The notes below the pieces were generated by a model. The model was not told where the DNA came from, did no database searches, and saw only the letters and a program-made list of their open reading frames with translations. Shown here in pieces: positions 50,105-62,178 of a stretch of 64,000 nt of DNA (the stretch's first letter is position 1; each line of letters starts with the position of its first letter). The position numbers and the translations under genes are program-made. This DNA comes from Atrichornis clamosus (taxonomy: Eukaryota; Chordata; Aves; Passeriformes; Menuridae): NCBI GenBank assembly GCA_013400975.1, contig WBMZ01005505.1, forward strand, positions 62,001 through 126,000, read 5' to 3'.

Positions 50105-50170
50105 ATGTGTATTATGCCCATTTATAAAGGGAAGAAGCTGAGTCAGAAAGCTGAACTGACTTGAGAAATT
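50105..50170 (-). mobile_element. Degenerate MIR-like SINE remnant
   Basis: On the + strand the order ATTATGCCCATTTATAAA, then AGAAGCTGAGTCAGAAAG, then TGAACTGACTTGAGAAA parallels the reverse complement of the MIR 3' half (ATTATCCCCATTTTACAGA, GAAACTGAGGCTCAGAGAG, TAAGTGACTTGCCCAAG). Spacing is nearly unbroken, which makes this the most convincing of the four ancient remnants. MIR predates the bird-mammal split, so such worn copies are expected in birds. Confidence 0.55.
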
Positions 50171-50838
50171 TCTGGCATTCAGATTGAGAAAGTTGTTCCA
50201 CTGTCTTACCATATAGTAGGTGGAACTTTCATCTAGTCTAAACTTCTTTACAGCTATGAACTGGTTCAAAATGGGACAATTTCATAATTTGAAATGCAGG
50301 TGATTGTGTGGATGTTTCTTCTGCAATTTTTTTTTCATTTCTGCAGATCTAGGAAGACCCCACATGCCCAAATTCTCAAATTAAAGGCTGTATAGGTCTT
50401 TTGTCTTTTTCTGATTCTGTCATGAAACCTGGGATTCAGGTTTCAGAAGCTTACCTGCTAAGACCTGATTTCTTTTTCTACTGGTTGCCAAAAGAGACAA
50501 CTAATGTGCGTAACAGTTCTCCATAATCAAGGAATTAAATTTTTGAAGCTCAAAGTATTCTTTCTTAAAGCAAGTTGGTCACGTTTCAGCTCTTTGAAAA
50601 TCTATAAACACTTGCCAGATACACTTTTGTTTGGCTGAACTCCATTATAGGTGATTACTCTAAGAACAACCCTCACAACCTGGGCTTCTTTCTGTATCTA
50701 AGTTGTTGCCAAAAAAAGAGAAAATGACTAGAACTTAAAACATGTTTCTCCAACAGGAAAACAGCATAGTTTGTGTTATCTCCAGTATAGTTTACATTCT
50801 GCATTTGTTCATTTTTGGTTATGTCAGAAATACCAGTA

Positions 50839-50850
50839 ACACACACACAC
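50839..50850 (+). repeat. (AC)6 simple repeat
   Basis: Six AC units followed by AGAGGGG. Confidence 0.9.
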
Positions 50851-51722
50851 AGAGGGGCCTTCAATATTTCCCTGGCATACATGAATGTAAAACTATCAGA
50901 CCAATGTGGCATTTACCTCTCCTATTCAGATATTAATGTATACAAACAGATGGCCTTTGTATGTTATGCAGTTTGTAAGAAAAATGAAATGATTCACACT
51001 CTAATTTTATCTGTTCCAAACCTCAAATTTGTAATATTTATTATAGCTAAATTACTTTCCTGTGAATTTTTCTGTTTAAAATACCCATGAGCAGAAACTA
51101 CTGTCCAGAACACTTTCTGTGATACTGCTGTTCTTCATAGTCCTGTGGATGTGACAATTGTTGAAATCTGTCTTGGTCCTATGAATTTTAATTTTATTGT
51201 ATTGGAATTTTTCATAAGATTTTAGGCTCAGAAAACATCTCTAAATAATCCTGTAATTTTTAAACATATAAGGAATGCTGCAGTCCATATTTTTTTCCAA
51301 TGTACCTGCAAGCCTGACTCTATGTGGTGTTTCTTAGCCTGTCATTTCTTTCCATTCCTAAATGCCCTGGACTGCTAACAGAAGCAACTTCACCAAGAGT
51401 AAGTGTCAGACATGTATTGGCAGCAGATTTACCAGCAGTTGACTGGTGTTTTAAATTTTATTTTGCTTTCAGTGAGATTCAGAACTGAAAATCTTCAAGT
51501 GTAGTGACTGCTCAGTGTGTATTGTCCCTATTTGCTGTACAGCTGAAGTATCAAGAATTTTTTGGAGAAACATGGCTGGACTAATCCAGGTGTTATCATC
51601 AGACTGAATGAGCTTCTTGTGTGTATGAATAGCAGTTTTTAGTGGGCCTAAACAAGGTTAAGTTTTAGATGGGTTCTGTGCAATGAGGATTAGAATGTGT
51701 TGATATCCTTGTGAAGGCAAAC

Positions 51723-51754
51723 CTTCCCTGCCAGAGGGAGCCCGGGCAGGGAAG
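51723..51754. repeat. GC-rich perfect 10-bp-stem hairpin
   Basis: CTTCCCTGCC (51723-51732) and its exact reverse complement GGCAGGGAAG (51745-51754) flank a 12-base loop, AGAGGGAGCCCG. The stem is 70% GC in a region of about 35% GC. No T-run follows and no known structural RNA is recognised. Confidence 0.75.
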
Positions 51755-54700
51755 CCAAGCAGAGCATCATGTGGTGCATTTGTCAGTTTTATCTTTTCCT
51801 CAAGTACCTGCAACAAGCTGAAATGCTGCAGCTTTTTGCAGTAGCTGGGGTTTTGTAGCCACTGAAGAGTTAATTTCAAGCAAGGTACACTTTTATTTTG
51901 CAGCTTAGAAATACGGAAGATGGGAAGAACTGAGGCCAACTCATCTTGTATTAAGATGGGTCGAACTTCCAGGTAACCAGGAATGATGGAAAAATTGAGG
52001 AATTGTCAACTTTTTAGTCAAGAATAGTGCCAGGTACTAATAGAGCAGTACATATAATTGACTTGCCATTCTAGGCTGAATAAAGACCCAGAGAGATATT
52101 CAGAGTATTTTGCAACTATGTTTAACCACAAATTTGAAATTGCTTGGTTTACTTTCATTCTTTTGCTTAAATATGGTAAATGGAAGCAGTTTCAGAATTT
52201 CACTTGCAATTAAACCTTATCTCTTTTTTGATCAAAAACCAACCCCTTCCACCCATACGAAATCAAAATCATTTGTAAAGTACCTGTCCATCATTCCTAA
52301 CGCTCTCCATCAAATGTAGCAAAGAGTGTGTAAGCAAAGAACTTATAAGTATGAAGTGGAGATGTCTTGTTTAGTGACTGGACTGAACCCAGGGGTACTT
52401 GTGAGCTGCTGGTTCGATGTGCATTCTGACTGGGCAGAAGTTTTTCAGAGTTCTGAGGCAGATCTGTGCTTTGTTTTAAATTCATCTGTGACAAATATGA
52501 CCATGTCAGTGCAAACCTGTCAGTTGTAAACCATAAACCCAGTAAAAAACAGTGGGTAAAATGACTCTCACTTAAAGGAAAAAGAGTGAGGAGTATCATA
52601 TTCTTCAAGGGAAGTTTGGGAGGCGACATAGAAGCACTCTGATTGGAATTTAGCCAATCTGCAATTGAATAGTGATTGTTGTGAAAATATTGTCAACATT
52701 TGAATATTTATGACAGCAATACTAAAGATAAAAAGAACCATGGAGTCCAAGCCAGTGCAACCACTGTTGTCTCACTGTAAGGTTGGCACTGTCAGCTCCA
52801 GTAACAGTGTTGTGTTTGTTAACATTCCAAGATATTAGTTCAATGTAAAGACAATCTTTGGATATTGAAAAAGTAGTGTTGCTGCAACATGAAAATATGT
52901 TTTACATATCCTTCATGCAAAGAAGTCCTGACCAGTTCTGACAAAGGAGGCCAAGATTGAAGAGAGTTTTTTTCTTAATTGACATCATTGTATATGATGT
53001 AAATTCTGACCTAATTTACTACGTGGAAGCGTATTTAGAAAAACTATTGCTAGACAGAGTAATTGCAGACTTTTACTATGTGTGCCAAATCAAACTTTCA
53101 TTTCATTTTTGTTTTTTAAACTTCTTTATAGCCATAAAAACTTGAAAATATTGTATTTTTAAAAATGAACATAAATTCAGGTTTGGCATAAGTCGTGGTT
53201 AGTCCCATTGACTTTGTTGAGATTGCATGAGATTTCCATGGAGAGAAATCTCCCCAATATATTAATCACATCCTGTTTCTCTGTGTAGGTTCTTTATAGT
53301 GAAGCCACTGTCAAAGTATTGGAGATACCTTTGTTCTAAGAGTATTGTGCTCAAAATTAAAATGTACGTTCCCCTGATAGACATTTTACATGCAAATAAT
53401 TTTGTATTCCTATAAATAGTTTGTATCTTAGAAGTGCAGTGTTTGCTGTCATGGAGATCATAATTTTTGTGAGCTGAATTTGCTCCAGATGATAGAGAAA
53501 TTATAGGCTACGATATGTGATCAAACAGCAATATGGAAAGCTTAAATAGAATGCGCCCTAAGGACAAAGGCTGGTTAAGACTATGGGGGATAGAATAAAT
53601 GGGAGTTTTAGTAAAGCTATCTCTGATTCCAACAGATAAATTATGCTCTGCCTTTTTTGTATCTCTTTGGGACTATACTACATAAATTATGACCAAGTAT
53701 AATTTAGGCATTCAGCCTATATTTCTGAACATCCATCTTGTACATTTTAAGTACAAAATTACCATTTTGCAGAAGTATGAAATTGAGACAAATTTTTTTC
53801 ATCTGTGCATTTAACTTCTGCATACTTTATAGCAGCTAAAGGGTTGGAGAGGACCTCGTTACTATCCAGAGGGTGATGTTAGCCAGATGATTGCATAACT
53901 GTGTTAAGATCTACATAAGCATCCATGAAGTTTAGGATGTAGAAAAGTGTAGAACTGGATATTATTTCACACTAGATATCTACTGTAGCTTTAAGTAATA
54001 AGTAACATGCTTTTCTGAATATCAACTAACCCTTTGTAAATCCAAAGTCTTTATTTGTTATCAATTCCATTTATATAGAGAGCTTTCCTTTGAAGTACAG
54101 TTGCAGTTGCGTGACCTGAACTTTGGCACACCTGGAGACCATGAAGTGCAGGCCTTCAGGGCACTGGTGAGGTCACAGTTTGCATGTGAAGGGCAATGTG
54201 CGTGTATGAATAAAACAATTGACCCTAAGAGCCCTATTTTCCATTACTCATTCCAGCACTACGGAGTGCAGCTTGAATTTCTGTGTAAAATCAGCTGGGA
54301 ATTATATACTTCATTTATCCCATTGTAGTATGCAATGTTGTAATACTAACTGGAATTCTGAAACTAGGAATAACCACGTGGTGCATTCTTGTGGGGGTGT
54401 GTATGTGTCTTGACAGGGATAGAATATAGAAAAACTGAGAAACTCCACTTGTGAGGAAGGTCAACTTGCAAGAAATGTATATTTTTGACAATGGAGCACA
54501 GTTTAAAACTGGCCCAAGTTAGCTTTAAACTACATGGTAATAGCTTGCAATAAAGTTTTTTTTAATCCACCGAAATGGAGAACTGTCCCTTTAGATCTGA
54601 TGTAATTTTTTCTCTGGTAAGCATAAGAGATATCCATCACTTGTGCACAAGGACCACGCCTGCACTTTGCAAATGTTTATAAGTGTAAGACTTAGCTGGT

Positions 54701-56799
54701 GCGTGTAACAAGGTGAATTTATTTGGCTGGGTGTTGCATACGTTTGATCATAGCTTTAGGAATTCAACAGTAGCTTGCATGATGTGGGAAAAATGAATAC
54801 AGAAAATGTCAATTGTAGAAATCAAATGAAGAATAGTGTTGTAGTAGAAAATTCCTCACTGAAATACAATAGACCAGTTTTTCTCTGTTACAGATTCCCT
54901 ATCCATTAACTTGGTGATGCCCGTACGTACAGCGTTGGGTCATTGCAATGTTTACCTTTTTCTGTAATTGATATTCCATTAAATCCACTGGCATTTACTG
55001 GACTGCTGTCTTTCCCTGCTTTCTTCAGTAAGTAGAGGCAAAACTGAAACTCAAGCAGTAATGGTAATTGCTAATAAAGATTTTAATGGCAATCACTTTA
55101 ACTGATGGCAGAGATTAGTCTACTATCACAGACACCATCAGAGGCAGCACCAATGGCTTGTCACCTTACCTTCTGTAAGGAAAAAAGGTGTTTCTGTTAT
55201 CTAGGTGAAATGGTGGAATATTTAAGTTTGAAAAGTGTGAGAATATAGCAGATTCAACCATTAGTTTTAGCTGGTTTTCATTAGAAAAAGTAAATTGAAT
55301 AAAACAATAACAAAGTAAGATTTTTATACTCCTGTCCTCCCTTATGTAACCTTCTTCAACACCTTCTGTAGTGAAAATACATCATAAAAATGAAGACTTT
55401 TCCCTGCTTCCTTCATTGGAGTTTTTTTTTTAAATAGTCTTTATTTTTTTTTCTCCCTACAAAGTGAAAGAAGTTAGAAAAGGAAGTTGTTTCAGTCTAG
55501 GACCACTGTTATATTGCTGCTGCACAGTTGTGTTTTCTGGGACAGGAGTGAACGTGTGTCTGTGTGCTGTGCATTATGTCTTCAGTACTTACATTTACTT
55601 TGGGGACTCTCTCTCCCAAAGTTCTCTTGGTCAAAGACCCAATTGCTTAAGGATATTACTTTTGACATTACACTATGATCTTAGTTTTTCAGGATGTAAT
55701 CTCTTACTTCACCAGTCAAGATTCTTCCCAAAATAATGTAACATCTACAGATATTATCATTGATTTCTGCAAATTACACCTGGGAAGATGATCTTGTGTC
55801 AGAGGTCAGGCTGTTCCAGTGTGTGGTAGAAGAGGATGAAATGAATCCTGTTAAATTTTCCAAGCCCCTCTTATCACTAATTATACTGTCTATTTCACTT
55901 TTTTGCTTATGAGCTTTTAAAATCAAGATATGAATGCAAAAGGAAGTCTGAGTTAGCTACAAGAGGGTTAAATTTTATTCGAGTTGTTACTAAGTGATTT
56001 CATGTCCAGAGAGTCTTCAACTCAGGATGTGTAACATTTATCTGCCTAAAATTAAAAGGAAATGAAAGAGATTTATTAGTGCTTGTTTCTTGAAGATGGT
56101 TCTCCATTTTTGGATTGGTTGAATGATTGAGGATAAAAGGCTTTCATAACGATGTTGCACTGTACAAATGAGCTCTAACCAGAAGTGCTGTCCTAAATGC
56201 TGCTGACTTAAGGATAAAAGTACTAAGAAGAGAGGATAGCGTCTTTGCAGTTAAAGTTATAGCCACAATCCTCTTATAAAATTTTAATTTAACTGGTGTA
56301 GTTAAGTCTGGGGTAATTGTCTATATGTGAAATATGACAGGATTGGATTGAAGTTTAAGGAAAGGAATTTTTAAAATGGTCAGATGAATTTTGAGATACT
56401 GACAGACTGATCATCAGTAAAACTGGTGGTGTGACAGGGTTGCTGTAGTTTTTGGATTGAAGGCAACCAGAAAGGGCAGAGTCATTTTTAGAGAGTATGG
56501 GGGGAAAAAATAACAGTATAGGTGAAGCTAGGGAGAAGTATTTGTGTCTTTACCTTGAAAACCTTGTTTTACTTAGACATTTTAGACATTCAGATAGGTT
56601 ATAAATCCTTTCTTAAGATGTGAAGGAGAAAGTCAGCATTCAAAATATTGATAATACAAAAGTATATGTGGAAAGTGAACATCATAAATTTTCCCCTACT
56701 CACATAAATATGGATTATGTTTTTGCAAGGAACAAGAAAAGTATATGCCTCATAACATCACAATTCCAACCTAAAAAGAGCTTCAATTTTGTCATTGGA

Positions 56800-56832
56800 G
56801 TTGTTTTCTAAAGGCAGTTGTTTTCTAAAGGC
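56800..56832 (+). repeat. 17-bp tandem duplication
   Basis: GTTGTTTTCTAAAGGC occurs at 56800 and 56817, period 17, with a single A between. It is a recent small slippage duplication. Confidence 0.9.
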
Positions 56833-57564
56833 TTTTTGATAAGAAAAACAATGTAAGATATATTGATAGCAGTTACTTGGGCAAGAGCTCTAATTTTCAC
56901 ATAACTTTATCATAATCGCATAATGATAATAGTGATAGTTCTGTAATATCTCATGAACCACAGGTGTTATAATTTCTGTTTCCTGAGATAGAACCCCTTT
57001 CCCAAATTCTAGCCTTCCTTGCTGAATTAGCTGTTTAACTGTAATTTGAAATTTTCAAACACTAAAAGAAGGTACTAAAAGTAATGAAAAAACTTAAGTG
57101 ATTTGACTGTGTACCATGTGCCTTCCATTTTTTAACACAAACATCCCCCATTACAGTTGGCTGCTACAGTTCTTGTGCTCTGTTTGGGTCTGGTAAGGGT
57201 TGGAGAGGTGTTGCTGTGAGATCCTAATGCAGATTGGAATTGGGGGCAGGCATTGTTCTGAGAGCACCTTGTGTCGTACTTCTGCTGGGTGACCTACAAA
57301 GGGCTGCTGCAGGTAGTGTGTAAATTGGAAAATCCAGGTGCTAGCTAATTTCAGGGCCTGGGAAGGACAGAAAAGTGGGTTAAGAGTTCTCTCTCAATTC
57401 CTGTGCTGCAGAAGTGTGGAATTAGGGCCAGTTTATGGTGTTGTTTGCCATAAATTCTTTGGCTTTACTGACCTTTTAAATCTTTCTCCAGGAATGTTAT
57501 ATTGTGATTAACGTAGAGAATGTATTCTGAGATACATATATAGAGAGAGATGTGAAAGTAATCC

Positions 57565-57576
57565 TTTTTTTTTTTT
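57565..57576 (+). repeat. Poly-T run of 12
   Basis: Twelve T followed by five C, preceded by an AGAGAGAGA block at 57542-57550. Confidence 0.95.
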
Positions 57577-57599
57577 CCCCCTTTGAATTTTCAGTAAAC

Positions 57600-57800
57600 T
57601 CCTCATGAATGCATGGGCTATTTGCATTAATTAGTGTTGTACTGGGTTCCGTGGTGAATATTTACATGTGTGGCTTTTTAGTGAAATTTTTCTGTGGTAT
57701 TTACAATTTGGTAATTAATTTGTGTGATTTGTCACTCATACCAATTTGTTTTCTGACTGAATGCTTATAGCAGGTATTAATATGTGTATTCCTGAACCTT
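57600..57800. promoter_or_regulatory. AT-rich POU/homeodomain motif cluster
   Basis: The octamer ATTTGCAT (57620-57627) shares its last T with TTAATTAG (57627-57634), giving a POU/homeodomain composite. GGTAATTAATTTG (about 57710) and TATTAATATG (about 57775) follow within 160 bases. Low-complexity runs are absent from this stretch, unlike its flanks, which is what one sees for conserved non-coding elements. Function is inferred; no cross-species comparison was possible. Confidence 0.3.
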
Positions 57801-57848
57801 CCTGAGGATTGGTCCGTTTTCAGTGTAGGCAATATAAGGTAGATATGT

Positions 57849-57860
57849 AAAAAAAAAAAA
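57849..57860 (+). repeat. Poly-A run of 12
   Basis: Twelve A. No AATAAA precedes it within 40 bases, so it is not taken as a retrocopy tail. Confidence 0.95.
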
Positions 57861-58352
57861 GAGGTCTAAGGAATATTATGAATCCTTGAAATACCCAGTT
57901 CTAATTTTCTTCCAAAACATTCTAATTTTCTCCTAGTGACTAATTTAAATATATGATTATGATTCTAGCAGTTACCTCCAAGTAAGTGCAGATGCAAAGA
58001 TTCAGAGTCTAAGCATGAAAAAGAATAGTTAAGTTGTATCCTGAATGCCGATGTGACCTTTACTTGATGGTTAAAATGGTGATATCTTTATGGCTGAACA
58101 CGGCTTTTAAAAATAGAATTATAAACTTAAATATTATTACAGTTTAAGTTCTTAAATTGCTCTAAAAAGGTAAACTGGACTTATTAGATCTTGATTTTTT
58201 TATTAATAAAAAAATATAAAGTCAGTTTTCTAATATAGGTCATGAGTTTCATGTGTAACAGCACTGTTTTGTTTCAAAAACTACTAATCAAAAGGATTTT
58301 ATTTTTGAAAATATCAAGTCATCCAGCATAATTCTTAAGACCCTTTTTATTT

Positions 58353-58736
58353 TTGCAATATCTTTTTCGACTGTCTTTTCCTCACAGTTGCTTAATTATT
58401 ATTGATACTGTCATACAGATGTCACTTAATGATCTCTGCTGTGTGATATGGCATGACAATAATATATACTGTGTTCAGCAGGGTTTTCCTGTGGGATTTA
58501 CAGTGGATTTGGCAAAAAGTAAGCATATTACACAATTAGAGATCAAAACTTTTACTATTATAAAGATGGATTACTTATTGAGAAAGACTGTGAAAGCCCT
58601 GGAGAAAAAACGAAACAACCCATTGTGTCATGAGTTGTACCCAGCTAAAATCTGGAAAGTAGAAGGGTGCTATAAAGAATACAGAGAGGTGCTCCTGCTC
58701 ATGAGCAACGTTAACAACCGAGCACTGCTCACCTGA
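58353..58736 (+). other. Unassigned 127-codon open frame
   Basis: A 127-codon frame from ATG to TGA. A strong 3' splice-site pattern lies inside it: a pyrimidine-rich run ending TTTTCCTCACAG, with an exon start at 58388. A possible donor, AAA|GTAAGC, falls at 58519. Codon 2 onward reads QYLFRLSFPHSC, and the second half is Lys/Glu-rich (KTVKALEKKRNN), with no domain that I recognise. No ribosome or promoter signal supports translation, and one frame of this size is expected in 64 kb. It may be a terminal exon, a worn pseudogene or chance. Confidence 0.15.
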
Positions 58737-59639
58737 GGAACCAGACCTTTTGGAGTTTCAGGTCCAAGTCTTGATTTCATGTGACCCTGTGTAAGTTCCT
58801 GGCGTTGCTTTTACATCCCTGGAAGAGATCGGAGAGCCCCATGTGTTACATTGCTAATTCATTGGCCTAGTATTTTATTCATCTTAAAATGATGAGCTTG
58901 ATGTAGTCATCAGATTGATGTTTGATGATTTACACATGTGTGGATGTGCAGAGAACTTGCTGATGTTTACTTGGGAGGAACACAGAGGATTTTGAATAGT
59001 CTATCTAGCTCTGAAGGGGATACAGAGGGCATGGCACTGACAGAAAAATTGCCATTGCCAGTGAAACTTCACAAACATGCTCATGCTATTTACTGAAGTT
59101 TCCTTTCACCTGGCTTATGCTAGTGGAACAGGGGAAAGTCTGCCCAGGAAAACACTGATACCAAATGCTGAATCAGAATTAAAAAACTTCTTAAAAATGT
59201 GAGTCTGAAAATACTCAGGAGCGCTGTTGGATCTGATGAGTATCTCAACAATTTACTCATCTGCGTATGCTTTAAGTAAAGCTGAAGACTTAAATAGTGG
59301 TAATACTGTTTTGTGTGCCATAAAATTGCTCTAGGTCTAGTAAGTGGCAGCATTAAAACATGCAAGTACTAAAACGGGGTAACTCAAATTGGAGCCTAAT
59401 AAAATATCACCCCGTGTTTGTTCCTTGTGTAGAACAATGACCCCTCATAAGCCATTGCTTTCTTACTTTTCTAAGGGTTACTCTGTTGCCTTGATTCCTT
59501 CCCTGATTATCTTGAAGCCTGTCAAGTTGGAAAGCTTTCCCCTCCCTTGCTCTTTCTTCCTAATAGACATGAAACAGTCCAGTCAATAATATTTTACTTG
59601 TCTTCCCACTGCGTGTCTCTTCCTCTGATCAGTTTAGGC

Positions 59640-60060
59640 GGGTTTGACTGCAAAAAGTCAGAAGGGAGGTTAAGATCTGAAAGTTCAGCCAAATGTTATC
59701 AGCCACAGAGATGTTGCTAAGGGAAAGGCCTTACAGCCCCTAAGACCGGAGCCAATAATAGCTGCACATAACTGATAACATCAACAGCTGTCAAAGATCC
59801 AGGCATTTGTGGTTCGTCTGTAAACTCAAACACCTGTATTCAGTCAAGCTTTGATTGTTATCCCCTCTTTTCCTGTCATTTTGATTCGTTCCTTGAAGGT
59901 GCTGCCAGGATATTCTAAGCTGCTAGTTGATTTATAAAGTGAAAGAGCCCTTCGAAAGTTTGGCACAGTTTGAAAAATCGACTGAGGCTCTCATTCATAG
60001 GGTGACAAGTTACTTTGACATTGATATTGACAGCATTCTTTTAATTAAGTTTTAGACGAT
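59640..60060. promoter_or_regulatory. Candidate developmental enhancer (GATA, E-box, PBX-HOX motifs)
   Basis: A dense set of recognisable factor sites falls in about 400 bases free of simple repeats. GATA sites are TTATCAG (59696-59702), CTGATAAC (59772-59779) and GTTATC (59857-59862). E-boxes are CAGCTG (59785-59790), running into the MEIS/TGIF-like CTGTCAA, and CACCTG (59831-59836). A CCAAT box lies at 59752-59756. The PBX-HOX composite TGATTTAT lies at 59928-59935, and a TTAATTAA homeodomain core at about 60041. The segment is less AT-rich than its surroundings and keeps several CpGs. The motif identities are seen; the enhancer role is inferred. GATA plus E-box pairing would fit blood, endothelial or neural enhancers. 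Confidence 0.35.
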
Positions 60061-60907
60061 GTAAGGCTGGGTTCAGATCCTTGAAAGCACGGGTTAAAAG
60101 TAGGCTAACAGCTTCAGCATGTGTCACTTAGGAGAACATTATGTACTTTAAGATGGTTTCTTTTGTGATGAATTAGATCAAAGTGACTAATAAACATTCT
60201 CCATGAAAGCTCTTCAGAACACAGTATATACATGTTTGAGATATTTAAAAGATAGAGTTTCAAGGACCAGGCTGTAAACTAACCTAAAATAACTTAAGTG
60301 GACAGCTGATACTGTTGTCTCACTATTATGAATTAATATGCAGCACAGAAAAAAGGATAATTTTTATTTTCAAAGGGAATGTCATGGTAAATGATGCAAG
60401 GGTGGTTTTCCTTTACTGATCCTGTAGGGAACTGTACAGAAATGTGTATTCTGCAAACTAAAAGAATGTGCAGTTTTGAATGGCTGGGCTAAAAGGGTAG
60501 GACCAGGTATGTAAACTATAATTACTTTGAATGAACTCAAACTCTGCGGTCCTACTGGCTTCCTCTGGCCTCTGCCTTGTAGTAAACTAAGAAGAGTGGC
60601 TAAAGTGTAATGGAGTTGAGTATTTTGGTTATGTTCCTGTAGTCTCTGTTTCTTTGTTTATTTTGCCTATTCTTAAATAGCACAAGTTGCTTTCTTACTC
60701 GTCTTCATTATTTGTGACTTTATCCCAAAGAAGTGATAGGGACTGCAGTGACAGTCAAGAAAAATATAATTTTAAAATAATTAATTGTACTTCTGGACTG
60801 TATTGAGTATTTCAGGAAGAATATTTCCAGCTAGTTCTAGGTGCCTTCAGAACTGAAATGTTTTCTTTCTAAAGAGATTGTGGTGATGAAAATTATATAA
60901 ATGTTGC

Positions 60908-60919
60908 AAAAAAAAAAAA
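60908..60919 (+). repeat. Poly-A run of 12
   Basis: Twelve A, with no AATAAA upstream and no visible duplicated flank. Confidence 0.95.
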
Positions 60920-61481
60920 TTGATTGTAGTGGTTGCAAGGGCTCTTTTTGTCTCATTAACATTACTGTTTTTGATCTGCAGTTTTAGAGGACCAATCTTT
61001 TGCAAAATGAGTTCAGAACACGAACTGAACTTGTGTGTGGGGCTGAGCACAGAGTTGAGAAACTTCCCCAAGTTAATAATCAGAACTGTGAAATCATGGA
61101 GCTGCAAATTAAAAACTAATTTTTCTCAATTATTTCTGAACAGAGCAGCAAAGAAAGGATAACAGAGTAACCTCTTTCTTAGTCAAAAAGCTCTGTTTCT
61201 GGGATTCATTGTTTTTCCCTAACTGAAGCCTCTTTTCCTCTTCAAGTTGTAGGAATCCGGAGGAAAACATAAGCTGAAATGTTGGGAACCTCAAAGTCAG
61301 TAGGTTGTAGATGGGCTCGGAATTTAAGATGTGCCTTTTGTTCCGGTTAGAAAACATCAGTTAGCAGCTAAAATTTCTTACGTTCTGAATTTTAATGGCT
61401 TGCAAATCCACTCTTATGGTGAAAGCATTCCTGATGCTCCTGAAGGATTCTACAGCTGGGTGAATAAAAAAGCTTAGATTT

Positions 61482-61497
61482 TGTGTGTGTGTGTGTG
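61482..61497 (+). repeat. (TG)8 simple repeat
   Basis: Eight TG units, probably length-variable. Confidence 0.95.
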
Positions 61498-61840
61498 GAA
61501 ACATGCATAAGTATTAGAGTTGGGGAATGGAAAGAAAAGGATAAAATATCTAGAATTTTAGTAAACCAAGATTTGGTACTTGTCATTACTTTAACCTGGA
61601 AAGCAAAATTCAATGAAAGTGACCTCAGTGATAGTGCCAAACTCACGTTTTCTTTAGTGCTGAGCAACCCTGTTCATGTGGAATTGCTGCACAGCTCTTT
61701 CCTTCTTTTGCTATTTTCTTTCCTTTCCAGCTGCTTCCCCTTCTGGCTCCAGAGGGGCAGTTCAGAGGCAAGCCCAGCTTGCTGATGCTGTTTCTGAGCA
61801 GTAAGAATTCGGAATACTGGTGGATCATGTGAGAAGAACA

Positions 61841-61856
61841 TTTTTTTTTTTTTTTT
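61841..61856 (+). repeat. Poly-T run of 16
   Basis: Sixteen T, then CTTTTTTACCC. No reverse poly(A) signal follows at the expected distance, so an antisense retrocopy is not supported. Confidence 0.95.
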
Positions 61857-62178
61857 CTTTTTTACCCTCTACACTTCCCTCTTCAAGAAAATAAAGCACA
61901 TTATGCTTCCTGCAAATAAGATTGTGGAAGAAGTAGAAAAAGTTACTGTGACTCATACTTTAAAAAATAACTTTTTTTCAGGAGAAAGTGTATCAGAAAG
62001 CTTGAAGATATACACAAAACTGTACTAGTTTTGTAACATGGATGCAGTAAAAAGAAAGTAAAGAATAATTCCAGTGTATTTTGGCAGATGTATCCCATGT
62101 GTTTGCATTTATCTTTATGTAAAGTGAGGGTCAGAATTGGAAGCTTACACGCTGTCACTGGCTCCTGTTGTACTGCAG

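Larger units (their letters stand above)
50171..57599. other. AT-rich non-coding sequence, no gene seen
   Basis: No exon is recognised. Frames of up to 110 codons (minus strand, 52297-52629) lack known motifs. Contains an AC repeat, a GC-stem hairpin and a 17-base tandem duplication, listed separately. The stretch at 53838-53870 has a GGGTTGGAGAGGACCTC block faintly like an antisense CR1 end, judged too weak to annotate. Confidence 0.65.

Noticed and set aside
52297..52629. 110-codon minus-strand frame
   Set aside because: Low-information composition, no family match, and + strand frames cover the same bases.
53838..53870. GGGTTGGAGAGGACCTC block resembling an antisense CR1 end
   Set aside because: Only about 17 bases agree, and the expected ATCTAGTCCAAC continuation is missing.
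57849..60919. Poly-A runs at 57849 and 60908 as retrocopy tails
   Set aside because: No AATAAA or ATTAAA just upstream and no duplicated flanks.
61841..61856. Poly-T runs as possible tails of antisense processed pseudogenes (also at 9543, 18371, 21852, 25086)
   Set aside because: No reverse poly(A) signal within 30 bases, no flanking duplications and no recognisable gene sequence next to them.
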